Source of the DNA: CAVYXF01 sp963772335
GTDB taxonomy: Bacteria > Pseudomonadota > Alphaproteobacteria > Rhizobiales > Rhodomicrobiaceae
NCBI GenBank assembly: GCA_963772335.1
Contig: CAVYXF010000001.1
Location: forward strand, 1,116,001-1,180,000
Direction: 5' to 3'
DNA length: 64,000 nucleotides
Part shown: positions 8,484 to 16,885 of the stretch, piece after piece
How positions within the stretch are numbered: position 1 is the first letter of the stretch
Layout of the letters: each line of letters opens with the position of its first letter
Position numbers and translations under genes: made by a program
The notes under the pieces: model-generated
The model's database searches: none
Told to the model about the DNA's origin: nothing
What the model saw: only the letters and a program-made list of their open reading frames with translations

Positions 8484-8881
8484 TGGCTCGTCTCGCCTCG
8501 CGTATTGCGGCCGGTCTGTTAGGTGGATGGCTGATGCTCGGTTCAGCGGGCGCGCAAGACTCAGCCGCCATCCAGTGCATCGTCGCCACCCAGGAACAGT
8601 TCGGCAGCCTCGCTTTCTTGCTTGCAGAGTGCGCGTCACGCCAGGACTGCACCTACCAAGCCCCGATCGGCAACGCCTCAGCCCTAGTCGTGCTGAACAA
8701 TGCGGCGCATCGCGTGCAGGATTGCTGGCTCGCCGCCGGCCTCAACCAGACACAAGAACAGCGGGAGGCGCAGGGTGTCATCCGCACCTATATGAAGTCC
8801 GGCGAGACCTGCAAGCTCGCGCTCAGCATGAGGCTAGCCAGCATGGCCGAGGGTTTCCGCGCCGCATGCCAAAGCCAATGA
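8483..8881 (+). CDS. Hypothetical secreted cysteine-containing protein
   Basis: I do not recognise this 132-residue protein. It has a plausible Sec signal peptide (arginines at residues 4 and 7, then a hydrophobic stretch ending LGSAGA before QDSAA), so the mature part is probably periplasmic. The mature part has about six cysteines, in CIVATQ, ECASRQDCTY, DCWLAA, TCKLAL and ACQSQ, which could form disulfides. It overlaps the apaG stop (TGATG) and is probably in the same transcript. The following 180 bases hold nothing I can support. Confidence 0.65.
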   Translation: MARLASRIAAGLLGGWLMLGSAGAQDSAAIQCIVATQEQFGSLAFLLAECASRQDCTYQAPIGNASALVVLNNAAHRVQDCWLAAGLNQTQEQREAQGVIRTYMKSGETCKLALSMRLASMAEGFRAACQSQ

Positions 8882-9064
8882 TAGCTTCGGCTGAAGGATC
8901 TGGGCCCTGCCGCGCCAGAGCAGGCCGAAAGTTGGCGGCTATCCGCAGCGACAACATTTCAAACAGCCGCGCCAGTCTTCGTTGCGATAGCCCAATACAG
9001 GCCACACCTCTACCAGCAACACGAAGTCACTCAGGGCATATTCCAGAACGATCGCGCACCCATA

Positions 9065-9355
9065 TTAATCCTGAGGACCATAATATATGTAGTGCGGCCC
9101 TATATGTCGCGGATAATAGCCTCGTCTGTAGTAATAGGCATAATCGTAGGCCAGGTAGCTTGGACCTACGGGCACATACATTAAAGGGGCACGATCACGG
9201 CGATAGATATCAACGACGAGAGGCCTCTGCTTTTTGCTATGTTGAGCAAAATGTTTCTTGGCAGGCTTGGCGTCGGCCACTGATACGGTACCAAGAGCGC
9301 TGACCGCCAGCAAGCAAGCCGCCAGAATATATCCGCCCAAATTCTGAACTCTCAT
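9065..9355 (-). CDS. Hypothetical secreted Tyr-rich small protein
   Basis: This 96-residue protein has a Sec signal (GGYILAACLLAVSALGTVSVADA) followed by a basic patch (KPAKKHFAQHSKKQ). It ends in a tyrosine-rich tail (YLAYDYAYYYRRGYYP). No family could be named. ATG 9355 is preferred over the upstream in-frame ATG at 9412 because GGCGAGG precedes it and the signal peptide then begins correctly. Two copies of the palindrome GTTATGGTAAC lie just upstream and may be operators. Confidence 0.6.
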   Translation of the reverse strand: MRVQNLGGYILAACLLAVSALGTVSVADAKPAKKHFAQHSKKQRPLVVDIYRRDRAPLMYVPVGPSYLAYDYAYYYRRGYYPRHIGPHYIYYGPQD

Positions 9356-9376
9356 GAGATCACCTCGCCCCGTGCT

Positions 9377-9408
9377 GTTATGGTAACGTCTCGCGATGTT
9401 ATGGTAAC
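9377..9408. promoter_or_regulatory. Tandem palindromic operator-like sites upstream of the Tyr-rich secreted gene
   Basis: GTTATGGTAAC occurs at 9377-9387 and again at 9398-9408. Each is a GTTA-N3-TAAC palindrome. The starts are 21 bases apart, close to two helical turns, and each copy is followed by a similar TCGCGAT. They lie 22-53 bases upstream of the start at 9355 on the minus strand. This is consistent with a pair of regulator sites, but the regulator is unknown. Confidence 0.45.
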
Positions 9409-9412
9409 ACAT

Positions 9413-10120
9413 TCGCGATCTTCACCATCAGATCACCTCGTTACTCTACATCTACCAAAACATTTGTATTCGTTGAACCATTGTCAATGAGCAATTCCTT
9501 AGCGGCATGCAGCGACCCTGGTTCCAATTGCGTGATCGCTTTGAATGGAACGGAGCACTCAACGCGCGCTTTTGCCCCCGGAGCAGGGCGATATCAAAGC
9601 GTTCGGGGCAGTCGCGTTACGGCGCGCCGAACCTTCTTTGAGATTCGATTCTGATGCCTCGTTCCGGAAGCGAATGTCGACGCGCTCGGCTCCCTGTCTT
9701 GCCACAATTCATCCATCTGCAGCCGTTTGCTAGCCATTTTCGAGGGGGTTTTCCGGGCTGGAACTATGAAAAATGATGGCCGCCCGCCCCCTCTAACCAT
9801 TAAACGGTCATTGTCTCACCATGATGGAAGGATAGACCTTTTCCGGTAATCGAGGGCATTATGTATCTCTCAAAGGCGTAGGAAACTCAGCGCTTTGAAA
9901 GTGAGATTCTTGTATTGTGTCCGTGTTCGGCGTCGACTCTCAGATGGGGGAACAAAGTGACGGACGATAGATGGGATCGGCGCTTCGGCTGCCGAACGAT
10001 GAGGATTAGTGTGTCAGATCCAGAACGCTTGCTTTGCTGAGCGTTCCCAGGAAGCGCAAAGGCGGCGGGTCATGTCTACCCGCCGTACATGGGGAATTTG
10101 AAGCTTTCCGGGATCAGACA
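9413..10120. other. Intergenic region, about 700 bases, no supported gene
   Basis: Between the divergent secreted-protein gene and the ferredoxin reductase gene I see no convincing coding frame; the open frames lack family features. An inverted repeat GAACGCT (10023-10029)/AGCGTTC (10040-10046) lies about 75 bases upstream of the reductase start and could be an operator or hairpin. The middle part is less GC-rich than the flanking genes. Confidence 0.5.
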
Positions 10121-11290
10121 ATGGCAAGAAGCCACCAGATTACTATTAATGGGGAAAGTTTTCTCGCCCGCCGCGGCGAGGTATTGCTTGATGCGGCTCT
10201 AAGTAGCGGTGTAGCCCTGCCCTATGACTGCCGTGCCGGCCACTGCGGCAGCTGCTGTGTGCGGGTGGTGTCCGGTCACGTGCGGGGCGGCGAAGGCTCC
10301 GAGCCGGGCGTCGTTCATGCCTGTCAGTGCCGGATCGTCGGCGATGTCGAAATCGAGAAGCCCCAATCGGGGGGGCTGCGCACCGTCGATGGTGTGCTGA
10401 GCTCATTGCGCCGCCTGTCGTCCGACGTGATGGAAGTCGGCATCAGGACGGACCGGGCGTTGCCCTATCATGCGGGACAATATGCGCAGCTGCGCTTTGC
10501 CGGTTATCCCAGCCGTCCCTTCAGCATGAGCCATCCCGTGCGCGGCAATCCGGACGGCAGCCTCATCTGGTTCCATATCCGGCGCACGGAGGATGGGCGC
10601 GTCACCCCGGCACTCGGCAGGGGCATCAAGGCGGGCCATCGGGTGAAGGTGACAGGCCCCTATGGCTCGGCGCATTTCCGGCCCAATCTCGGCAGCCGGC
10701 TGATTCTCGTTGCCACCAACACCGGCTTTGCGCCGATCTGGTCGATTGCCGTCGCGGCGCTGCGCGAAAATCCGGAGCGCCGGATCATGGTCATCGCCGG
10801 GGGCAAGACCATACAGTCGCTCTATATGGGCGCGGCGCTTGGGCGGCTCGCCCGCTTCCCCAATGTTCGTGTCGTCGCCTGCTGCAGCACCCCGCAAAAC
10901 GTGACCAATGTCGTCAAGCGGGGGCGGCCGACCGACTTTCTGCCGCGCCTGCATCCCACCGATGTGCTCTATGTCTGCGGCGCGCCGCCCATGGTCGATT
11001 CGGTGAAATCCATTGCGTCGCGCTTCGGCGCTATGTGCTATGCGGATCCGTTCCTGCCGACGACCGACGACAGGGTCGAGGAAAGCGTTTTGACACGCGC
11101 GATGAGGTGGCTCACTGCGCCCACGGCCGCGGTGCAGGAGCGTATTGCGCTCGCCGGCCGGCAGCGTCAGCTTGCTCTGCCGCCCCCGCGCAAGCGGCGG
11201 GATCAACCGGCGCCGGCCTTCAGGGCGATTCAGGCTTACAGCTTGGCGGAAACAAGGGTGAGAAGTCATTTTGGTTCGCAGAGTGCATAG
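10121..11290 (+). CDS. 2Fe-2S ferredoxin / FAD / NAD(P)H oxidoreductase
   Basis: This 389-residue protein has a plant-type [2Fe-2S] ferredoxin domain (residues ~5-80; Cys37, Cys42, Cys45 in CRAGHCGSC and a later Cys in ACQC). It is followed by an FAD-binding domain (YPSRPFSMSH is the RxYS-like flavin motif) and an NAD(P)-binding domain (LILVATNTGFAPIWS ... VCGAPPMVD). This is the layout of oxygenase reductases such as phenol hydroxylase P5. An extra basic, proline-rich C-terminal tail of about 60 residues is unusual. It sits immediately upstream of multiheme cytochromes, its 3' end overlaps the tetraheme gene, and no oxygenase is nearby. It may therefore link NAD(P)H to the cytochrome chain; that role is inference. 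ATG 10121 was chosen because the ferredoxin fold starts there. Confidence 0.82.
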   Translation: MARSHQITINGESFLARRGEVLLDAALSSGVALPYDCRAGHCGSCCVRVVSGHVRGGEGSEPGVVHACQCRIVGDVEIEKPQSGGLRTVDGVLSSLRRLSSDVMEVGIRTDRALPYHAGQYAQLRFAGYPSRPFSMSHPVRGNPDGSLIWFHIRRTEDGRVTPALGRGIKAGHRVKVTGPYGSAHFRPNLGSRLILVATNTGFAPIWSIAVAALRENPERRIMVIAGGKTIQSLYMGAALGRLARFPNVRVVACCSTPQNVTNVVKRGRPTDFLPRLHPTDVLYVCGAPPMVDSVKSIASRFGAMCYADPFLPTTDDRVEESVLTRAMRWLTAPTAAVQERIALAGRQRQLALPPPRKRRDQPAPAFRAIQAYSLAETRVRSHFGSQSA

Positions 11291-12332
11291 CCTATGGTCG
11301 GCCGGGCTTCGCCGCCCGGCCCCTTTCAAGTCCCTCACGCTCTATCGCTTCGGCTTGCTGATCGTTTTCGGCTTTGCCGCGGACGGTGCAATTGCATCCG
11401 ATCCGGCCAAGACCGTCGGTCCCAATGCTTGCGCCGAATGTCACAAGCAGGAGGTCGCGGCTTGGCAGGAGTCGCATCATTTCAAGACCTTCCGTGACCT
11501 GCCGCGTAATGACGAGGGCAAAAAGATCGCGGACAAAATGGGGATTCGGCGCATCAAGTCTGAGAGCTTGTGCCTGAACTGCCATTACACGGTGCAGCAG
11601 AAGGACGGCGACAAGGAGCCTATCGCCGGCATCTCCTGCGAGTCCTGCCACAGTGCCGGACAGGACTGGATCAAGATCCATAGCTCATACAGCGGCAAGA
11701 CCGAGAAGACCGAGACCAAGCCCGAGGAGGAGGCGCGCTGGAAGCTCGCCGTGCAGAAGGGCATGATCAGAGCGGAGAATATCTACGGGATTGCGAAGAA
11801 TTGCTATAGCTGCCACGTCGTGCCGCAAGAGGATCTCGTGAACAAAGGCGGCCACAAGGCCGGCAGCGCCTTCGAGCTGGTGTCCTGGTCGCAGGGCGAG
11901 GTGCTGCATAACACTTGGTATTCCAAGGGAAAAGAAAACGTACCAGCGAACGCCGCGCGCAAGCGAATACTTTATCTCATCGGCCTCGGCGTTGAGCTTG
12001 AAACCTCGATCCGCTCGGTCGGCAAGGCGACGGTGCGAAAGCGCTACGCCTTCGAAATGGCCAAGCGCGTCGATGCAGCGCGCAAACAGCTCGCAGCCGT
12101 AGCAAAGGCGCTGCCGAGCGTGCCGGAAATCCCAAAGATGGTCGAATTTGCCCATTCGGCCGGGCTGAAGCTGAACAATGAACCGCGCCTGACGGCCGCG
12201 GCCGACGGCATTTCCAAATTGCTCGCGAGCCTCACTGAGAAGTATGACGGCAGCACAATGGCCGGGCTCGACAGCATGATTCCTGGACCGGACAAGATCA
12301 AGGGCAAGCCGAGAAAACCCGGCTCGAGCTAA
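11271..12332 (+). CDS. Tetraheme c-type cytochrome, cytochrome c554-like
   Basis: This 353-residue exported protein has an N-terminal hydrophobic segment (LLIVFGFAADGAIA) and four CxxCH heme-attachment sites: CAECH (54), CLNCH (101), CESCH (123) and CYSCH (178). The first part (NACAECHKQEVAAWQESHHF) is typical of cytochrome c554-family proteins. The C-terminal ~150 residues have no heme sites and look helical. The start is a TTG at 11271, overlapping the reductase end by 20 bases, so it is probably in the same transcript. It is predicted to be a periplasmic electron carrier. Confidence 0.82.
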   Translation: MVRRVHSLWSAGLRRPAPFKSLTLYRFGLLIVFGFAADGAIASDPAKTVGPNACAECHKQEVAAWQESHHFKTFRDLPRNDEGKKIADKMGIRRIKSESLCLNCHYTVQQKDGDKEPIAGISCESCHSAGQDWIKIHSSYSGKTEKTETKPEEEARWKLAVQKGMIRAENIYGIAKNCYSCHVVPQEDLVNKGGHKAGSAFELVSWSQGEVLHNTWYSKGKENVPANAARKRILYLIGLGVELETSIRSVGKATVRKRYAFEMAKRVDAARKQLAAVAKALPSVPEIPKMVEFAHSAGLKLNNEPRLTAAADGISKLLASLTEKYDGSTMAGLDSMIPGPDKIKGKPRKPGSS

Positions 12333-12423
12333 TCCGATCCCGGCGGGCTTGCAGCAACGACATCTGAAATGGGCTTGATGGGGAAAGAACCACCGCGATG
12401 GGTGATTTTGGGGGGCTGCCGTA

Positions 12424-13308
12424 ATGTCTGACGCCTCGGTCGGCAGACGCGGTCCGGGCTCGGCGCGGGATTTCACCAGCCAAATCGTCCAGGGCCTTCT
12501 GATCGCGGCTTTCTCCAGCGGTCTCATTTGGCTTGTGTGGATCTATGGCGACGGCCTGCGCGACCCCAGCTATCTCAGCGGCTGGATGCTGGCCACCGGC
12601 ATGAGCGTGCAGCTCTATTTCCACATCGCCATGAAAAAAGGGAGCCTCGCGCCGAAATCCGCCATGCGATGGCGGAAAATCCATATTTTCCTCGGTTATC
12701 TGCTGATCGCCGCCTTCCTCTCCCACACGGATTTCTCGTTGCCTGACAGTGGCTTCGAATGGGCGCTGTGGACGGGCTTCGTGCTGGTGACGCTCTCGGG
12801 TATTTTTGGCACCTATCTCGCCTGGTCGCTAAAGGCCAGGCGCCGGATCGACGAAGGCGTCGGCTATGATCGCATCCCCACCCGGCGCGCCGAGCTGGCC
12901 CACGAACTCGAAGCCGCCGTCACCAGGCCCGATCCGGCCGCCGCTGCGATCGCCTTACCGGCGCCGCCCTATGAGGCCTGGATCGTTGACCTCTACAACA
13001 ATCACCTGCAGGCTTTTTTCCAGGGGCAGCGCAATTTCACCGCGCATCTGTTCGGCTCGCAACGCCCGCTCAAGCGGCTGACGGATGAGATCGACAATCT
13101 GTCACGCTATGTCGATGAGCGGAGCCAGGCTAAGCTCGCCACCATCAAGGATTTGGTGCTTGAGAAGGACCGGCTCGATTTCGCCCGCGTTTATCTCGGC
13201 CTCACCAAAGGCTGGCTGTACGTGCATGTGCCTGTCACCTATGCGTTGGTCGTACTGATAACGCTGCACATCCTCGTCGCCTATTCCTTTTCGTCGGGGG
13301 CGTGGTGA
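12424..13308 (+). CDS. Five-helix membrane protein, cytochrome b-like (candidate quinol/cytochrome partner)
   Basis: I cannot place this 294-residue protein in a named family. It has five hydrophobic segments, at about residues 21-41, 52-68, 86-101, 112-136 and 266-288. The ~100-residue soluble loop between the fourth and fifth contains an amphipathic stretch. Histidines at 67, 87, 101, 268 and 282 lie within or at the ends of the helices and could ligate b-type hemes. Its stop overlaps the start of the decaheme cytochrome (TGATG), which implies translational coupling. By position it could pass electrons between the quinone pool and the periplasmic cytochromes; this is inference. Confidence 0.65.
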   Translation: MSDASVGRRGPGSARDFTSQIVQGLLIAAFSSGLIWLVWIYGDGLRDPSYLSGWMLATGMSVQLYFHIAMKKGSLAPKSAMRWRKIHIFLGYLLIAAFLSHTDFSLPDSGFEWALWTGFVLVTLSGIFGTYLAWSLKARRRIDEGVGYDRIPTRRAELAHELEAAVTRPDPAAAAIALPAPPYEAWIVDLYNNHLQAFFQGQRNFTAHLFGSQRPLKRLTDEIDNLSRYVDERSQAKLATIKDLVLEKDRLDFARVYLGLTKGWLYVHVPVTYALVVLITLHILVAYSFSSGAW

Positions 13309-15723
13309 TGCAGCGACCCAGAGCGATCAGATCGATGCAGCGCTATCGGCCGCCAAAGCCCGAGAGCCAGGCGCCTCGCGGTTCGCTGCGCGATCGGTTG
13401 GCAGTGCTGCTGGGGATCGTGACCGCCCTGTGCCTGATCTCGGCGTTCGTGCTGGCGAAAGGCACGCAGTTCCTGATGCCGGGACCGCTCGCAAGCGCGC
13501 ACGGTGCGATCGAGAATTGCAGCTCCTGCCACACCAAAAACGGCAGCGGCAAACTGAGCTGGATTCACGGCCTCATCGCTGGCGACCCGCTCGCCGACAG
13601 CAAGGGCTGTCTTGGCTGCCACAAAATGTCGAACACGGCCTTCAACGCCCATGGCGCCTCAGCTGAGGTGCTGAAACGGAGCACGCAGCGTCTGACCAAA
13701 GTCGCTGCGGCGACCCCCGCGCCCGAAGCGGCCCGCGTGCAAAACATCGTCTTCCCGGCCAGTAGCATCCTCGCCCGCGATGTCTACTGCGCGACCTGCC
13801 ACCAGGAGCACAAGGGCGTCAATTTCGACCTGAACAAGATCTCGAACGAACAGTGCCGCTCCTGCCATGTGGTGAAGTTCGACAGCTTCGACGGTCACCA
13901 TCCAAAATTCGACAATTACCCGTTCAACCGCCGCACGCGGATCACCTACGACCATGCGGGCCATTTCGGCAAACACTTCCCGGAAATGGAGAAGAAGAAC
14001 CCGACGCTGGGGATTCCCGCAACCTGCTCGAGCTGCCACAACAGCCGTGCCGACCGGCGTGTCATGGCGGTTGCGCCGTTCGAGCAGACCTGCTCCACCT
14101 GCCACCTGAATCAGATCATCGGCAAGGAACGGGCCAGCGGTCCGAAAGGCGTTGCCTTCCTGAGCGTGCCCGGCCTCGATGTGCGAACGCTGCAGGAAAA
14201 GAAGCTTGATATCGGTGAATGGCCCGAAGCGTCCGAAGCCCCGCTGACGCCATTCGTCAAGGTGATGGTCGCTCGGAATGAGCGGGGCCGTGCCCTGATC
14301 AAGGCCGTGGATGGCCTGAACCTCCAGGATCTGAGCGGCGCAAAGGATGCTCAGATCAAGGCGGTGGCCGATCTGGCTTGGGAGATCAAGGGGATATTTT
14401 ACAAGCTGATCGTGGGAAAAGCATCGGATGTCCTGGGCGATATTACTGTTGGCGGGGGCAAGCTGAGCGCGAAGTCTTATTGCCGATCTGACCGCGAGCC
14501 TGCCGCGCGAATTGGTGATCGGCGCACAGCAGCAGTGGTTGCCCAATCTCGGCACCGAAATGGCCAATCGCCCGGACACCAGCGAGCAGGAACAAAGCGG
14601 CTGGACTGCGGCAATTACCGAATCGCGATTGTCCGCAACAGCCGCTCCCGAGGAAGTGTTTGGTTCGCATTCGCGTCCAGCAGCCCCAAGGCTCAGCCCA
14701 CGAGCGGGGAAGACCGAGCCGGCCATAACAGCCAAACCTGTCCGCGTTGCTGAAGCAAACCGGCAAGACGATCTGCTCAACCCCACCGGGGCAGAGGTTG
14801 GCGGGGGCGCAGCATCCGTGAAGGACGCCGGGACCGCAGCGGAGCAGCCTCAAGCCGCGGCGCAAAAACCCGCTGCCGCGAACGCCAAGCCTGATGGCGG
14901 TGTAAAGCTCGCCGCTAACGATGCGCCTCCGGCCAAAGCAGGCGGTCAAACCGACGATCTGCTCTATCCCACCGAGGAAGAGGCACGCGCAGCCGGAATA
15001 TCCGTCAACCCGAATCCAAGGCCCGCTGGCGTGCCCGAAGCCCCAAATGAGGGTGCTTCGCCCGCTCCAGAGGCGCCAGCCGAAGCCCCGTCCGGCTCCG
15101 GCTCCGATAACGCGCCGGCTAAGCCCCAGGCAGGCGGTGCGCCTGTGGTCAGCATCGAAAGCGATGTGGACCCGGAGAGCTGGGCGGAATATGGCGGCTG
15201 GTACCGGCAGGATTACGCAATCTTCTACCGTCCCATCGGCCACAAGGACAAATTCATCTATTCCTGGCTCATTCTGACCGGTCTTGAGGCGCCCAAAGGC
15301 GATAAAACGCCGGCGGCGGCGGTGTTCGAATCGCTTATCGCCAAGGATGCTCAGGGCTCATGCACGAAGTGTCATAGTGTCGACGACATCCGCGGCAAAG
15401 GGCGGCTGGTCAATTTCTCTCCGCCCAAGCCCGACATGAAGCAGGGACGCTTCACCAATTTCATCCATGAGCCGCATCTGAGCGTGATGAAAGATCGCGG
15501 CTGCCTGACCTGTCACGACCTTGCAAAAGACCGGCCCTATCTGAAGAGCTATGAGCAGGGCAATCCGCAGAATTTCGTCTCCAATTTCAGTACGGTGAAG
15601 AAGGATCTCTGCCAGACCTGTCACACCTCCAGCGCGGCGCGTCAGGACTGCCTCACCTGCCACAAATATCATGTGAACGGCGTGGTCACGCCGATCATGA
15701 GCACGAAGCTGCCAACGCAGTGA
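13308..15723 (+). pseudogene. Decaheme membrane-anchored cytochrome c, disrupted by a single-base frameshift
   Basis: Two overlapping frames together encode one ~804-residue protein with an N-terminal membrane anchor (LAVLLGIVTALCLISAFVLA) and ten CxxCH sites. Six lie in the first frame (about residues 71, 101, 161, 183, 240, 262) and four in the second (about 685, 732, 768, 781 after correction). The reading frame slips at about 14475-14479. Removing one T from AAGTCTTATTGCC joins LSAKS to IADLTASLPRELVIGAQQQ. An Ala/Pro-rich linker separating the heme groups contains a repeated DDLLxPT motif. The insertion may be a sequencing error or a true mutation. The first frame alone would give a hexaheme protein. 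Confidence 0.75.
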
Positions 15724-16018
15724 TCTCGCGCACTGGCCCCGCCTCCCGGTCACACCGGAAGCGCTGGAAGGCGCTATCCGGGGTCCAGCCCCGCGAGCAA
15801 TTCTCACGTTGAAAGAAACGCTGGACCGCGGCTCGGCCTTCAGCCGTCCGGGTAAGACCGGGGGATGCCTCCCTGACAAAGGCGCTGAGGTGATCGGCAG
15901 CAGCTGACAAGTGCAGCCCGACGCTCTCGCGGCTGCGGCGCGGGGGAGGGTCGCCGGCGCGCTCGTCAGAGCGGCACCGGCGTCATGATTCGAGCTGGTC
16001 TCTCAGCGCTTGGACGTC
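15724..16018. other. Intergenic region between convergent genes, nothing supported
   Basis: About 295 GC-rich bases between the decaheme cytochrome and the convergent secreted-protein gene. I see no family-like frame, no clear terminator with a T-run and no repeat shared with the rest of the window. Confidence 0.5.
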
Positions 16019-16777
16019 TTACGTTCGCACGCGGCGATGTTTGATCGCATCACGCAGCTCGGTAAGTGCTGTTTTCAGCTCCTGATCGGGCGATGCAGAA
16101 ATCTGCTGTGTCAGCCGCTGGGTAAGATCGAGCCTATCCTGGTCCGTAAAGATGGGTTGATAGGACGGCAGTCCATCGAAAGCCCCCCTGACCATCTTCA
16201 GAATGTCGGATTTTGCATACAGCCGCGTCTCAGTCATGCTCTGCACGAGCCCGGAATAGATCTGACGGGCGTCGGCTTTCATCTTACCGTGCTCAGCCGC
16301 AATCGCCTCATAATGCTTGTCCTTTGGGAGGCTTGAGAGAAATGGGTCGCTGAGGTCCAGAAATGTACCGGCCGCCTTGGCTTCATAGACCCTCAGCCGA
16401 GCGAGTTCTGTGGCATAGGGTTTCCCCTTTTGCTGCTCACTCGAATAAAACGCGATGATCTGATGAAGCGGTTGGAGGACAGGCTCCAACCTTTGGAACC
16501 GGATGGTGATGGCGAGCTCCCAATTCTGTCCCATGCGCAGCGGGATGTTGTCAGAATTGACCATCCGCTCGAAGACCGGCTTGGTTGCGGGATCCGATAG
16601 CGTTGGCAGCTCCAGACCATCGTTTTCAACCCGCTGGACTACGGCCCTGTAATCGGTTGCGTCCCAGGGATCTTCGATGGCGGGATAGCGTTTTTGCGCG
16701 TTGGCAGGTTGGACTGCCAGGGCCCCCAACACGAGCAGCCAAGCTGATGACATCAATATTTTTAACAAATGTTTCAT
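16019..16777 (-). CDS. Hypothetical secreted helical protein
   Basis: This 252-residue protein is not recognised. It begins with a clear Sec signal (MKHLLKILMSSAWLLVLGAL ending in ANA before QKRYP). The rest is predicted mostly helical, with many charged residues and no cysteine pairs or heme sites. ATG 16777 is chosen because AGGAAGGGGAG lies just upstream; an upstream in-frame start would put 29 non-signal residues in front. It is transcribed in the same direction as the ccm genes and ends facing the decaheme cytochrome. A role with that system is possible but unsupported. Confidence 0.65.
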   Translation of the reverse strand: MKHLLKILMSSAWLLVLGALAVQPANAQKRYPAIEDPWDATDYRAVVQRVENDGLELPTLSDPATKPVFERMVNSDNIPLRMGQNWELAITIRFQRLEPVLQPLHQIIAFYSSEQQKGKPYATELARLRVYEAKAAGTFLDLSDPFLSSLPKDKHYEAIAAEHGKMKADARQIYSGLVQSMTETRLYAKSDILKMVRGAFDGLPSYQPIFTDQDRLDLTQRLTQQISASPDQELKTALTELRDAIKHRRVRT

Positions 16778-16885
16778 GAAACTCCCCTTCCTACGCGCAC
16801 CATTGGGCGGGAAAGTCCCTCCCCACCGAACACTGACGTCGGGCGCACTGCCGCATGCGCCCAATCCTGCCTAGCCCCCGCGCTG

